Positions 48,517 through 57,989 of a stretch of DNA of 64,000 nucleotides are shown in pieces. Source of the DNA: an uncultured Clostridia bacterium (GTDB lineage: Bacteria > Bacillota > Clostridia > UBA1381); contig CANQIP010000007.1 in assembly GCA_947623955.1 (NCBI GenBank), forward strand, positions 1 to 64,000. Reading direction: 5' to 3'. Positions within the stretch are counted from its first letter, which is position 1; every line of letters starts with the position of its first letter. A program made the position numbers and the translations under genes. Below the pieces are notes generated by a model that worked only from the letters and a program-made list of their open reading frames with translations, ran no database searches and had not been told where the DNA came from.

Positions 48517-48773
48517 AAACCCCTCAGTCACGCTGCGCGCGACAGCTCCCCTAGTAGGGGAGCCATACGGTGGGCGACCGCACTGCGTGAGCCTCCCTAG
48601 TAGGGGAGGGATCGCCGAAGGCGGTGGAAGGGTTTTGTTAAAATAAACCCCTCAGTCACGCTGCGCGCGACAGCTCCCCTATTAGGGGAGCCATACGGTG
48701 GGCGACCGCACTGCGCGAGCCTCCCCTACTAGGGGAGGTGGCGGCGAAGCCGACGGAGGGGTTTGCATACAAT
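48517..48773. repeat. Palindromic repeat cluster 5: two direct copies with 128-bp period
   Basis: AAACCCCTCAGTCACGCTGCGCGCGACAGCTCCCCTA(g/t)TAGGGGAGCCATACGGTGGGCGACCGCACTGCG(t/c)GAGCCTCCC at 48517 and 48645. Confidence 0.88.
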
Positions 48774-48865
48774 ACCGCCCCGCGTTGTTTTTCACGTAGA
48801 AAAGCATAATCACCTCCGATGTGCATATATATAGAGTATATTTGGACAAAAGGAGGAAAATCAAA

Positions 48866-50344
48866 GTGGAGGACTATAACATTTACAACGACATTGCCGA
48901 GAGAAGTCAGGGCGATGTATACATAGGCGTGGTAGGACCGGTAAGAACAGGAAAATCCACATTTATAAAGAAGTTCATGGATATGCTTGTAATCCCGAAC
49001 ATTGAAAACACGTACCAGGCGGAGAGGGCGAGAGACGAGCTGCCGCAGTCCGCGTCGGGAAGAACAATAATGACGACCGAGCCGAAATTCATACCGAACG
49101 AGGCTGTTGAAATCGCGCTCGGCGACAACGCGCATTTGAAGGTGAGAATGATCGACTGCGTGGGGTATATAGTTGACAGCTCGCTCGGTTACATTGAGGA
49201 CGACGAGCCGCGCATGGTGACCACGCCGTGGTTCGACGAGCCGATACCGTTCGGCGACGCGGCGGAAATCGGTACGCGCAAGGTTATAACCGAACACAGC
49301 ACGATAGGTCTTGTTGTGACGACCGATGGCTCGATAACCGAGATCGACCGCGAGGATTACGTCGAGGCGGAGGAACGCGTCATAAACGAGCTTAAAGCGA
49401 TAAACAAGCCGTTTATCGTGATGCTCAACAGCGTGAACCCGCTTGCGAAGGACACGCAGCGTCTTAAAGACGAACTTACCGCAAAATACGGCGTGCCGGT
49501 GCTTGCCGTAAACTGCGAGGAACTGCAGCCGGGCGACATACACGACATAATAGAGACGGTGCTGTTCGAGTTCCCGCTTAAAGAGATCGACATAAGCATA
49601 CCCGACTGGATAGAGGGACTCGACGGCGAGCATTGGCTCAAAAAGAACCTTTACGACGCGGTTATGAACAATATGGAGAACGTGAACCGCATACGCGATG
49701 TGCGCGCGCTGTCGGACGGTCTCGACGCGAACGAGTACGTTCAGAGGGCGTACATAGACGGTATGGATTTGGGCGACGGTATGGTTAAGCTGTCGATGGA
49801 GCTGCCGCAGCCGCTTTACTTTAAGGTGCTCGGTGAAATGTCGGGCTTTAATATCGATAACGAGAAAAAGCTTATGTCGCTGATGAAGGAACTTGCCGAT
49901 ATGAAGTCGGAGTACGACAAGGTCGCGTCGGCGCTTAACGACGTTGTGGAAAAGGGTTACGGTATCGTGTCGCCGTCAACCGACGAAATGACGCTCGACG
50001 AGCCGAAAATCGTCAAGCAGGGCGGTCGGTACGGCGTGCGTCTTAAGGCGAGCGCGCCGAGTATTCACATGATGAGGGCGGACATCGAGACGGAAGTAAG
50101 CCCGATAGTCGGCACGGAAAAGCAGTCGGAGGAACTTGTGCATTACCTGCTTTCCGAATTTGAGACCGACCCCGCGAAGATATGGCAGTCGAACATATTC
50201 GGAAAGTCGCTTTACGAGCTTGTGAACGAGGGTCTGCACAACAAGCTGTCGCGTATGCCGGACAGCGCGAGAATGAAACTGCGCGAGACGCTGCAGAGAA
50301 TTATTAACGACGGCTCGAACGGGCTTATTTGCATAATTCTGTAA
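48866..50344 (+). CDS. spoIVA: Stage IV sporulation protein A
   Basis: DIAERSQGDVYIGVVGPVRTGKSTFIKKFM; GTG start after AAAGGAGG. Confidence 0.96.
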   Translation: MEDYNIYNDIAERSQGDVYIGVVGPVRTGKSTFIKKFMDMLVIPNIENTYQAERARDELPQSASGRTIMTTEPKFIPNEAVEIALGDNAHLKVRMIDCVGYIVDSSLGYIEDDEPRMVTTPWFDEPIPFGDAAEIGTRKVITEHSTIGLVVTTDGSITEIDREDYVEAEERVINELKAINKPFIVMLNSVNPLAKDTQRLKDELTAKYGVPVLAVNCEELQPGDIHDIIETVLFEFPLKEIDISIPDWIEGLDGEHWLKKNLYDAVMNNMENVNRIRDVRALSDGLDANEYVQRAYIDGMDLGDGMVKLSMELPQPLYFKVLGEMSGFNIDNEKKLMSLMKELADMKSEYDKVASALNDVVEKGYGIVSPSTDEMTLDEPKIVKQGGRYGVRLKASAPSIHMMRADIETEVSPIVGTEKQSEELVHYLLSEFETDPAKIWQSNIFGKSLYELVNEGLHNKLSRMPDSARMKLRETLQRIINDGSNGLICIIL

Positions 50345-50366
50345 TGAAAGGATCGGTGGAGGGCGG

Positions 50367-51062
50367 ATGATAAAGAGGGTTATCGCGGCGGTTCTGGGCG
50401 TGATGTGCCTTTCCTCCTGCGCCGTCGGGGGCGGCGTCGAGACGGATATTGTCACGAAGGAATATGAAACGGACTATTCGAGCGTGAAGGCGGAGATAAT
50501 AGAGCTGTCGGGGCTTGCGGACACGGAGTTTGAGGATGAGTTTAACGAGGACGTCGAGGAAAGCACAGACAGCGAGCTTGTCGCGTTCGACACTGCGGCG
50601 GCAGAAATCGCAGACGAATTGAAAATGGGGAACAAGTGCGTGTTTCAGACCTCGTGGGACGTAAAGTACAACAAAAATGATTTTCTGAGTCTTGTAGAAG
50701 AACGGTACGTGTACATGGGCGGCGCGCACGGTGAGACGGCGTGGCTGCCGCGAAATATAGACGTCGCCGCGTCGAAGGAGATTAAGCTTGCCGACCTTTT
50801 CGCGGACAGCGGATATGTGAACACGCTGAACCGCCTTATAACCGAGCAGGTCGAGGAAAACAAGGACGAGTACGCCGACCTGTGGGAAAAGCCCGAAATA
50901 AAGGACAGCAACCAAACCGATTTTTACATAGAGGACGGCAATCTCGTGATATTCTACCAGCCGTATGATTTAAGCTACTACGCGCGCGGATTTGTCGAAT
51001 TTCACCTGCCGCTTGAAGAGCTTAAAGGTTACATGAAAGAGGAATACGCGAGACTTATATAA
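50367..51062 (+). CDS. Putative lipoprotein with DUF4163/DUF3298 (RsiV-like) domain
   Basis: Lipobox-like VMCLSSC; YVYMGGAHGETAWLPRNIDVAASKEIKLADLF. Confidence 0.75.
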   Translation: MIKRVIAAVLGVMCLSSCAVGGGVETDIVTKEYETDYSSVKAEIIELSGLADTEFEDEFNEDVEESTDSELVAFDTAAAEIADELKMGNKCVFQTSWDVKYNKNDFLSLVEERYVYMGGAHGETAWLPRNIDVAASKEIKLADLFADSGYVNTLNRLITEQVEENKDEYADLWEKPEIKDSNQTDFYIEDGNLVIFYQPYDLSYYARGFVEFHLPLEELKGYMKEEYARLI

Positions 51063-51078
51063 AAATAAAAACACAGCG

Positions 51079-51104
51079 CAACGGCTTTGAGCCGTTGTTT
51101 TTTT
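51079..51104 (+). terminator. Terminator after the lipoprotein gene
   Basis: CAACGGCTttgAGCCGTTGttttttt. Confidence 0.75.
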
Positions 51105-51172
51105 GTGCGCGGGTCTTGACATTATATCCGAGGTGGAGTAAAATATATCGGAAGTTTGCGGAGGTGTTTGGG

Positions 51173-52915
51173 ATGAGGTTAAGCTATCTCATAGGACGGT
51201 TTGTGCCGTATTTTAAAAAATATAAGTGGATTTTGGTTATGGATCTTCTGTGCGCATCGCTCACGACGGTGTGCGAGCTTATTTTCCCGATGCTTGTGCG
51301 CGAGATCACGAGTCTGGGCATAAGCGACCCCGCGTCGCTCACGATTGGATTTGTGGTAAGGATAGGCGTTTTTTACCTCGCACTCCGCGTAATAGACTCC
51401 GCGGCGAATTTCTACATGGCCGATACCGGTCACATAATGGGCGCGAAGATCGAGACGGATATGCGCCGCGACCTGTTCGCGCACCTCGAAAAGCTGTCGC
51501 ACGCGTACTACGCGGAGCACAAGGTCGGACAAATCATGGCGCGTATCACGAGCGACCTTTTCGACATAACCGAGTTTGCGCACCACTGCCCCGAGGAATT
51601 TTTCATAGCGGGGCTTAAAATAATCGTGTCATTCATAATACTGTGCGGCGTGAACGTGACGCTGACGCTCATAATGTTCGCCGCGCTGCCTTTGATATTC
51701 GTGTTCGTAAAATTCTTTAACACGCGTATGCGCCGTGCGTTCAAGGCACAGCGGTACCAGATAGGCGAGATAAACTCGCAGGTCGAGGACACGCTTTTGG
51801 GTATGCGCGTCGTAAAGTCGTTCGCGAACGAGGATATTGAGGCTGAAAAGTTTGAAAAAGGCAACGAGACGTTCCTTGACACGAAAAAGACGGGTTATTT
51901 CTACATGGCGGGTTTTCAGACGTCGAACCGTGCGTTCGAGGGACTTATGTACCTCACGGTGCTTGTGACGGGCGCGATATTTATAATGAAAAGCATAATC
52001 GAACCCGCCGACCTCACGGCGTACCTTCTGTACGTAAGCACTTTGCTCGCGTCACTTAGGACTATCATACAGTTTACGGAGCAGTTCCAGAGAGGTATGA
52101 CGGGTATAGAGCGTTTCCTCGAAATAATGGACGCGCCGGAGGATATAAAGGAAAAGGATGACGCGGTCGAGCTTAAAAACGTGCAGGGCAACATTGTGTT
52201 CGACAACGTGTCGTTCCGTTACGGCGACTCGGAGGGAAACGTGCTGCACAACATAAACCTCGATATTAAAAAGGGTGACAGTGTGGCGCTCGTCGGACCG
52301 TCGGGCGGCGGCAAGACGACGCTCTGCAACCTCATACCGCGCTTTTACGACGTGACGCGCGGCAGAATACTCATAGACGGCTGCGATGTCAGAGACGTTA
52401 CGCTCCACTCTTTAAGAAACGCGATAGGCGTTGTGCAGCAGGACGTGTATTTGTTCTCGGGTACGGTGTACGAGAATATTTCCTACGGCTTGCCCGGCGC
52501 AAGCTACGAGGCGGTAAAAGAGGCAGCCAAACGTGCGGGTGCGCACGAGTTTATCGAGGCTCTGCCGCACGGCTACGATACATACGTCGGCGAGAGGGGA
52601 GTAAAGCTGTCGGGCGGTCAGAAACAGAGGATAAGCATAGCGCGTGTATTTTTGAAAAACCCGCCGATACTTCTGCTCGACGAGGCTACGTCCGCGCTCG
52701 ACAACGAGAACGAAAAACTTGTGCAGGAGTCGCTGGAGGAACTTGCGAAGGGCAGAACGGTGCTTACGATAGCGCACCGCCTGACCACGATACGCAACGC
52801 AAAGACGATACTCGTACTCACCGAAAACGGAATAGAGGAACGCGGCACGCACAAGGAGCTTATAGAAAAGGGCGGACTGTACGCCGACATGTACAGCATG
52901 TACGCGTCCTTGTAA
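51173..52915 (+). CDS. ABC transporter, fused permease and ATP-binding domains
   Basis: VALVGPSGGGKTTLCNLIPRFYD; LSGGQKQRISIARVFLKNPPILLLDEATSALD; start after GGAGG. Confidence 0.95.
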   Translation: MRLSYLIGRFVPYFKKYKWILVMDLLCASLTTVCELIFPMLVREITSLGISDPASLTIGFVVRIGVFYLALRVIDSAANFYMADTGHIMGAKIETDMRRDLFAHLEKLSHAYYAEHKVGQIMARITSDLFDITEFAHHCPEEFFIAGLKIIVSFIILCGVNVTLTLIMFAALPLIFVFVKFFNTRMRRAFKAQRYQIGEINSQVEDTLLGMRVVKSFANEDIEAEKFEKGNETFLDTKKTGYFYMAGFQTSNRAFEGLMYLTVLVTGAIFIMKSIIEPADLTAYLLYVSTLLASLRTIIQFTEQFQRGMTGIERFLEIMDAPEDIKEKDDAVELKNVQGNIVFDNVSFRYGDSEGNVLHNINLDIKKGDSVALVGPSGGGKTTLCNLIPRFYDVTRGRILIDGCDVRDVTLHSLRNAIGVVQQDVYLFSGTVYENISYGLPGASYEAVKEAAKRAGAHEFIEALPHGYDTYVGERGVKLSGGQKQRISIARVFLKNPPILLLDEATSALDNENEKLVQESLEELAKGRTVLTIAHRLTTIRNAKTILVLTENGIEERGTHKELIEKGGLYADMYSMYASL

Positions 52916-52987
52916 CAAAAATTTAACAATTAAGGTGTAAATCGGTAACAATCCGTAATCAATATGTAACAAAATACGGTAAAACTC

Positions 52988-53016
52988 TTGCATTTAACCA
53001 CAATATGTTGTATACT
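52988..53016 (+). promoter_or_regulatory. SigA-type promoter
   Basis: TTGCAT-N17-TATACT upstream of the zinc-ribbon gene. Confidence 0.55.
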
Positions 53017-53054
53017 GTAATAGATATAGGAAAAAACATTCGGAGGATATATAG

Positions 53055-53840
53055 ATGCAGTATTGCAAAAATTGCGGCAGACAGCTTAAAGACGGTATGC
53101 GTTTCTGCGACCGCTGCGGACAGTCGGTTCGCAAGGTGCAGGAGAACGGTCAGGCTGCGCGTCATAGAGAGATAAGGGAACTTCAGGAGGAGCGTCTGAA
53201 CAGGAAAAAACGCCTTGCCGAAAAAGAGGAAAGGCAGCGGACAGTGCGTGAAAAGCGGCGTAAAAGCAGGGGCAGACGCGCCGTGATATACATATTTGTA
53301 CTTTTGCTTATCACGCTCGCGAGCGTATTGGTAGGATATTTCTTCTTTGCGGGAAAGAGTGGAAGTGACAACGCGGCGCGTACAGGCACGGCTGTGCTGG
53401 AGACGACGGCAACGCCCGCGCCGACGGAGGCGGTCGTTTCGGAAGGCGAATACGCGGAAATAACGGTCGGAAATGTGAGATGTCCGTACCCCGCGGCGTT
53501 CCATTCGGGCAGCGCGTCGGGAAACGTTAAAATGAACCTTACCGACCCGTTGGGCGGCGCGAAGATGGTTATAGCGCAGGACGTTATGGAAAATTCCCTT
53601 ACCGAGCTTGCGAAGGACTATCTGCGGCAGATAGGTGCGACAAGCCCCACGGAGATGAAGAGCAACGACAGTGAAAATTCATACACGGTCACGGCTGAAG
53701 TAAACGGAACGGTGTACCACAGAAAATGCGTTTTGCGCAACAATCTCGCGGTCTATTACGACTTCGAGTATTCCGAGTCGTCGGGTTCTGCTCCGGCGTA
53801 TAAAAAGTACATCGAGACCATAGATTCGCGGTTTAAATGA
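53055..53840 (+). CDS. Zinc-ribbon membrane protein of unknown function
   Basis: MQYCKNCGRQLKDGMRFCDRCGQSV plus one TM segment and an extracellular domain. Confidence 0.8.
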   Translation: MQYCKNCGRQLKDGMRFCDRCGQSVRKVQENGQAARHREIRELQEERLNRKKRLAEKEERQRTVREKRRKSRGRRAVIYIFVLLLITLASVLVGYFFFAGKSGSDNAARTGTAVLETTATPAPTEAVVSEGEYAEITVGNVRCPYPAAFHSGSASGNVKMNLTDPLGGAKMVIAQDVMENSLTELAKDYLRQIGATSPTEMKSNDSENSYTVTAEVNGTVYHRKCVLRNNLAVYYDFEYSESSGSAPAYKKYIETIDSRFK

Positions 53841-54108
53841 TAACGCGGAAATAAATCGCCGTTCCGAACGCGGCGGCGCACAAAAAAGCGAATAAAAATC
53901 CGACAAGCTTATTTTTGCGGCGGACAGACGACGGCGGCTGTCCGTCTTTTTTTGCGCGTTCTATATATTTCGCGACAATTTTTTCCGCGTCGGCGATAAC
54001 CTTTCCCTCCAGCATCGGATTATAGTCGCGCAGGACGATGATCGCCTGACTTATATACGGCGACGAAAAATTGTTGAGTATAACGACCTTCTTGGTTAAT
54101 TCCTTCAT
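53833..54108 (-). CDS. Small C-terminally anchored membrane protein
   Basis: MKELTKKVVILNNFSSPYISQAIIVLRDYN...; GGGAG RBS; 3' end overlaps the zinc-ribbon gene. Confidence 0.6.
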   Translation of the reverse strand: MKELTKKVVILNNFSSPYISQAIIVLRDYNPMLEGKVIADAEKIVAKYIERAKKDGQPPSSVRRKNKLVGFLFAFLCAAAFGTAIYFRVII

Positions 54109-54202
54109 AGCGAACACTCCCCGTATCGTATTATCTGTTTCATATTATTTCCATGCCCGAGCCGTAATATACGGCGGCTTACAAAAAAATCTCCCCATAC
54201 TC

Positions 54203-54231
54203 TTGTATTTGCGCGAAAAAAAAGGTATAAT
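54203..54231 (+). promoter_or_regulatory. SigA-type promoter for the division cluster
   Basis: TTGTAT-N17-TATAAT. Confidence 0.6.
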
Positions 54232-54273
54232 ATACACGTAACGCGCATGATGTATAAATTAAGGGGAAAAAGT

Positions 54274-55452
54274 ATGAAGAAGTTTTTTGCGGCGGTACTG
54301 TGCATAGCCGTTGCCGCGATAGCGGGCTACGGCATAAAATACGCGCTTACGCCGGTAAACACACAGAAAACCGAATATACGACGCATGAGACAGCCGTGT
54401 CCTGCAGGGGTTACATAGTGCTTGACGAATGGCTCATGATTTCGCGCAGCGCGGGTACGTTCTACCACTCCGCCCGCGAGGGCAGCCGCGTGGCGAAGGA
54501 CGGCGTGATAGGCGAACTGTTTTTCGGCGACGTGTCCGACGACCGACTCCGCGACCTTACGTCCATCGACGACAGGCTAAAGAACGTTTCCGACAGCGTC
54601 GGCGCGGATACGGAGCTTGACTCCTCCGACGTCGAGAACAATATTTACCGCCGTGAGAACGATATAATAGAGGCGTCGGCTGATAACAATATTCTCAAAA
54701 TTTCGGATTTTAAACGCGATATAAACAGCCTGCGGACGAGTAACCGTCTCGCGTCCGACGGCGAAAGGGAGGAACTGCTTGCCGAGCGCGATGAAATACT
54801 CGGCGGCATAGGCGTTTCAAAGGAGCAGATCACGTCGCAGATGTCGGGCGTGCTCACGCTTTACACCGACGGTTTCGAGGATCTTTTAAGGCTTTCGGAT
54901 ATGGCGAATTACACCGTGGATTATCTCGACACACTGCCCGAAAACGCCGAAACGCAGAAAATATCGTCGAGGGTGGACGTCGGCGACCCGGTGTGCAAGG
55001 TGGTAAACAACCATCTGTTCTATGTGATGATGGCTGTACCCACCGACCAAACGGAAGGCTGCGCGGTCGGCGACAGCGTTAAACTGCGTTTTAACAATAT
55101 GGCAGGTGAAACAAGGTCGGGTATTATAAATTCCGTAAGCGACGACCAAGGCGGCAGAACGCTTATAGTCGTCCAGTGTCCCGAATACCTTGAAAACGCG
55201 TTTTCATACCGCATTGCGGACGTTGATTTGATTTTCGCAAGCTACACCGGCTACAAAATACCCGTGCAGGCGATACGTACCGAGGAAAACGGCAAGCAGA
55301 AGGTCATAGGCATAAAGAACAATGTCGAGCGTGATTGCTATTTTGACCTCGTTTACACATACGCCGACGGCGGCTACGCGATAGTGCGCTCGTCCGAGGA
55401 CAGTCAGTACAAGCTGTCGGATATGGATAAAATCGTTGTCGGTGAACGGTAA
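54274..55452 (+). CDS. HlyD-like membrane-anchored protein
   Basis: TM segment, coiled coil and barrel-sandwich-like region; upstream of yggS-sepF. Confidence 0.65.
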   Translation: MKKFFAAVLCIAVAAIAGYGIKYALTPVNTQKTEYTTHETAVSCRGYIVLDEWLMISRSAGTFYHSAREGSRVAKDGVIGELFFGDVSDDRLRDLTSIDDRLKNVSDSVGADTELDSSDVENNIYRRENDIIEASADNNILKISDFKRDINSLRTSNRLASDGEREELLAERDEILGGIGVSKEQITSQMSGVLTLYTDGFEDLLRLSDMANYTVDYLDTLPENAETQKISSRVDVGDPVCKVVNNHLFYVMMAVPTDQTEGCAVGDSVKLRFNNMAGETRSGIINSVSDDQGGRTLIVVQCPEYLENAFSYRIADVDLIFASYTGYKIPVQAIRTEENGKQKVIGIKNNVERDCYFDLVYTYADGGYAIVRSSEDSQYKLSDMDKIVVGER

Positions 55453-55477
55453 AACCTGCGGAAAGAGGGAGTAAATT

Positions 55478-56173
55478 ATGAATATCAGGGAAAACTTAGA
55501 AGAAGTCGAGAGACGCATAACGGCTGCGGCGGAAAGGAGTGGCAGAAAAAGAGGCGACATACTGCTCGTCGCGGTCACAAAGACGCATCCCGCGGATATG
55601 ATGAACGAGGCGATACGGCTCGGCGTGACCGACATAGGCGAGAACAAGCCGCAGGAGCTGCGCGACAAGTACGCGGACGTTTTGCCCGTAAAGTGGCACC
55701 TCATCGGGCATTTGCAGACGAATAAGGTAAAGTACGTGATAGACAAGGTGTGTCTCATACACTCGGTCGACTCGGTAAAGCTCATGGACGAGATAGAGCG
55801 TCAGGCGGAAAAGCACGACGTCAATATGGATATACTCATACAGGTGAACATCTCCGGCGAGGAAACAAAGTCGGGCGTGAGCACCGATGAAGTGGAGCAG
55901 CTTTTGCTCCACGCGGGGACACTAAAGCGCGTCAAGGTCATGGGGCTTATGACAATCGCGCCCAAAACCGATAATTCTGTTACAAACACTTTACATTTTG
56001 ACAACATGCGACAACTTTTTATTGACATACAAGCGAAAAAATACGATAATGTTAATATGAAGTATTTGTCGATGGGCATGAGTGGCGATTACGAGACGGC
56101 TATCGAATGCGGAGCCAATATCGTACGCGTCGGCAGCGCCATTTTCGGCGAAAGAGATTATACTCACAAATAA
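55478..56173 (+). CDS. yggS: YggS/PLPBP-family PLP-binding protein
   Basis: LVAVTKTHPADMMNEAI; GENKPQELRDKY; WHLIGHLQTNKVKYV. Confidence 0.95.
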   Translation: MNIRENLEEVERRITAAAERSGRKRGDILLVAVTKTHPADMMNEAIRLGVTDIGENKPQELRDKYADVLPVKWHLIGHLQTNKVKYVIDKVCLIHSVDSVKLMDEIERQAEKHDVNMDILIQVNISGEETKSGVSTDEVEQLLLHAGTLKRVKVMGLMTIAPKTDNSVTNTLHFDNMRQLFIDIQAKKYDNVNMKYLSMGMSGDYETAIECGANIVRVGSAIFGERDYTHK

Positions 56174-56194
56174 TGCAGAAAGGGATACGGTATA

Positions 56195-56656
56195 ATGAGC
56201 TTTATAAATTCAATAAAGAACTTTATAGGAATTGAGACCGACGACGATTATTATGACGACGAGTATTACGACGAGGAAAACGAGATCGACGAAGAGGACG
56301 ACGATGAACCGAGACGCTCTCCGCGCATAGCGAGAAAGAGCGCGGCGAAGGTCGTAACGCTCAATCCGGGCTCTTCCTCGAGAGTCAGAATAATGACTCC
56401 GTCGCAGTTTGACGAGTCGACGACGATCGCGGACGAGATCAAGAGTGGCAGACTTGTCATATTCAACATCGGTCAGCTCGGAAACGACGACGCGAGACGC
56501 GTTGTAGACTTCATTTCCGGCACGGCATACGGCTTAAACGGCAACGTTCGCCGCGCGTCGAGAGATATATTTGTCGCGGCTCCCAGAAACATCGACATCA
56601 CCGGCGACAACCTGAACGAGCGCACAAAGAGCAGCACCTTTGACTGGAGTATGTAA
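56195..56656 (+). CDS. sepF: Cell division protein SepF
   Basis: DEIKSGRLVIFNIGQLGNDDARRVVDFISGTAYGLNG. Confidence 0.93.
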   Translation: MSFINSIKNFIGIETDDDYYDDEYYDEENEIDEEDDDEPRRSPRIARKSAAKVVTLNPGSSSRVRIMTPSQFDESTTIADEIKSGRLVIFNIGQLGNDDARRVVDFISGTAYGLNGNVRRASRDIFVAAPRNIDITGDNLNERTKSSTFDWSM

Positions 56657-56663
56657 ATAACAA

Positions 56664-56700
56664 ACGGGCGGTATAACCGAAACGATTTACCGCCCGTTTT
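56664..56700 (+). terminator. Hairpin/terminator between sepF and ylmH
   Basis: ACGGGCGGTa...ttaCCGCCCGTttt. Confidence 0.6.
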
Positions 56701-56718
56701 CTGTAATTGAGGTAAATA

Positions 56719-57465
56719 ATGGACAAAAAGCTGATACAGGCACGCGTCGACGATTTGTTCAATATGTGCCTGCGGCGCGGAACGGCTGTGTTTTCCTCGT
56801 TCCTTGACGGCGGCGGCGCGGCGGTTATCGAAAAGAACTTTCATATATCGCGGTCGGAAAACGCGATGTTGTTCGGCGGTTATGAAGGCGCGGAGCGTAA
56901 AATGCTCGGCGTATTTCCCGAGTGGGAGGAAAAGAACCGCGGCGCGTTTCCGATAGCGGTCATTCGCTTTGACGTTCCGAAATTCCGCGCTCTCACTCAC
57001 CGCGATTACCTCGGTGTCCTGATGTCGCTCGGTATTGACAGGAGCAAGATCGGCGATATACTGACCGACGAAACGGGCGCGTATGTGATAGCCGAAAGCG
57101 GCATATCGGAGTATATTTTGAATAATATAAACAAGATAGCGAACGTGGGCGTAAAGGGACGAATAATACAGACTGCCGAGTTTGAACCGCCCGAGCCGAA
57201 AACCGAGAAAAAGCAATGCGTCGCCGCGTCCGAGAGGCTCGACGCGGTAATCGCGGCGGTGTACGGCATATCCCGCGCACAGAGCGAAAGACTCGTAAAG
57301 GACGGGGCGGTAAAGGTAAACCACCTCGAAACGGTTGGCGGCAGCGTTTCGCTTAAAGAAGGCGACCTCGTGTCCGTCAGGGGTAAAGGAAGATTTGTGT
57401 TTCAAAGCGCGGACGGCGCGACCATGAAGGGCAGACTGCACATAACAGTCTTAAAATATATATGA
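56719..57465 (+). CDS. ylmH: YlmH-like S4-domain RNA-binding protein
   Basis: C-terminal S4 domain SERLDAVIAAVYGISRAQSERLVKDGAVKVN; sepF-ylmH-divIVA order. Confidence 0.9.
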   Translation: MDKKLIQARVDDLFNMCLRRGTAVFSSFLDGGGAAVIEKNFHISRSENAMLFGGYEGAERKMLGVFPEWEEKNRGAFPIAVIRFDVPKFRALTHRDYLGVLMSLGIDRSKIGDILTDETGAYVIAESGISEYILNNINKIANVGVKGRIIQTAEFEPPEPKTEKKQCVAASERLDAVIAAVYGISRAQSERLVKDGAVKVNHLETVGGSVSLKEGDLVSVRGKGRFVFQSADGATMKGRLHITVLKYI

Positions 57466-57482
57466 CGCAAGGAGAGAAAGCT

Positions 57483-57923
57483 ATGCTAAGACCCATTGAT
57501 ATTCAGAACAAGGAATTTGACAAGAAGTTCAAGGGTTACGACTGCGACGCGGTTGACGATTTTTTGGACGTTGTAATTCAGGATTACGAGCTTTTGTGCA
57601 AGGAAAATCAGACGCTTAAAAATAAAATAGGACTGCTGACCGAGACGGTCGACAGGTATAAGCAGATGGAGGCGGCTATGAGCCGTTCGCTCGACCTCGC
57701 GCAGAAGTCGGCCGAAGAGGCGAGAAAGAACGCGCAGACTGAGGCTGACGCGATAATCAGCAAGGCGAAACTCGACGCGTCGTACCTTGCGCGTCAAATT
57801 GACGATGAACATATGAAACGCCGCAGCGAAATGCTCGCCATAAAGGAAGAAATAGACCGTTATCGCTCACGTGTAAAGCTTTTGTGCGAGAATGTGATAA
57901 AAATGGTGGACGGTGTGGAGTAA
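57483..57923 (+). CDS. divIVA: Cell division/polarity protein DivIVA
   Basis: MLRPIDIQNKEFDKKFKGYDCDAVDDFLDVVIQDYE. Confidence 0.95.
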   Translation: MLRPIDIQNKEFDKKFKGYDCDAVDDFLDVVIQDYELLCKENQTLKNKIGLLTETVDRYKQMEAAMSRSLDLAQKSAEEARKNAQTEADAIISKAKLDASYLARQIDDEHMKRRSEMLAIKEEIDRYRSRVKLLCENVIKMVDGVE

Positions 57924-57925
57924 CG

Positions 57926-57989
57926 CACGGGGACACTAAAGTTTGGGGGCACTAAAAATACGGGGACACTAAAATTTTAGTGTCCCCGT
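57926..57989. repeat. GGGGACACTAAA repeats ending in a perfect 30-bp palindrome
   Basis: ACGGGGACACTAAAATTTTAGTGTCCCCGT (57960-57989) preceded by two partial copies. Confidence 0.85.

Noticed and set aside
42227-48773. CRISPR array
   Set aside because: Repeats are palindromic, irregularly spaced, alternate in orientation and lack unique uniform spacers; no cas genes.
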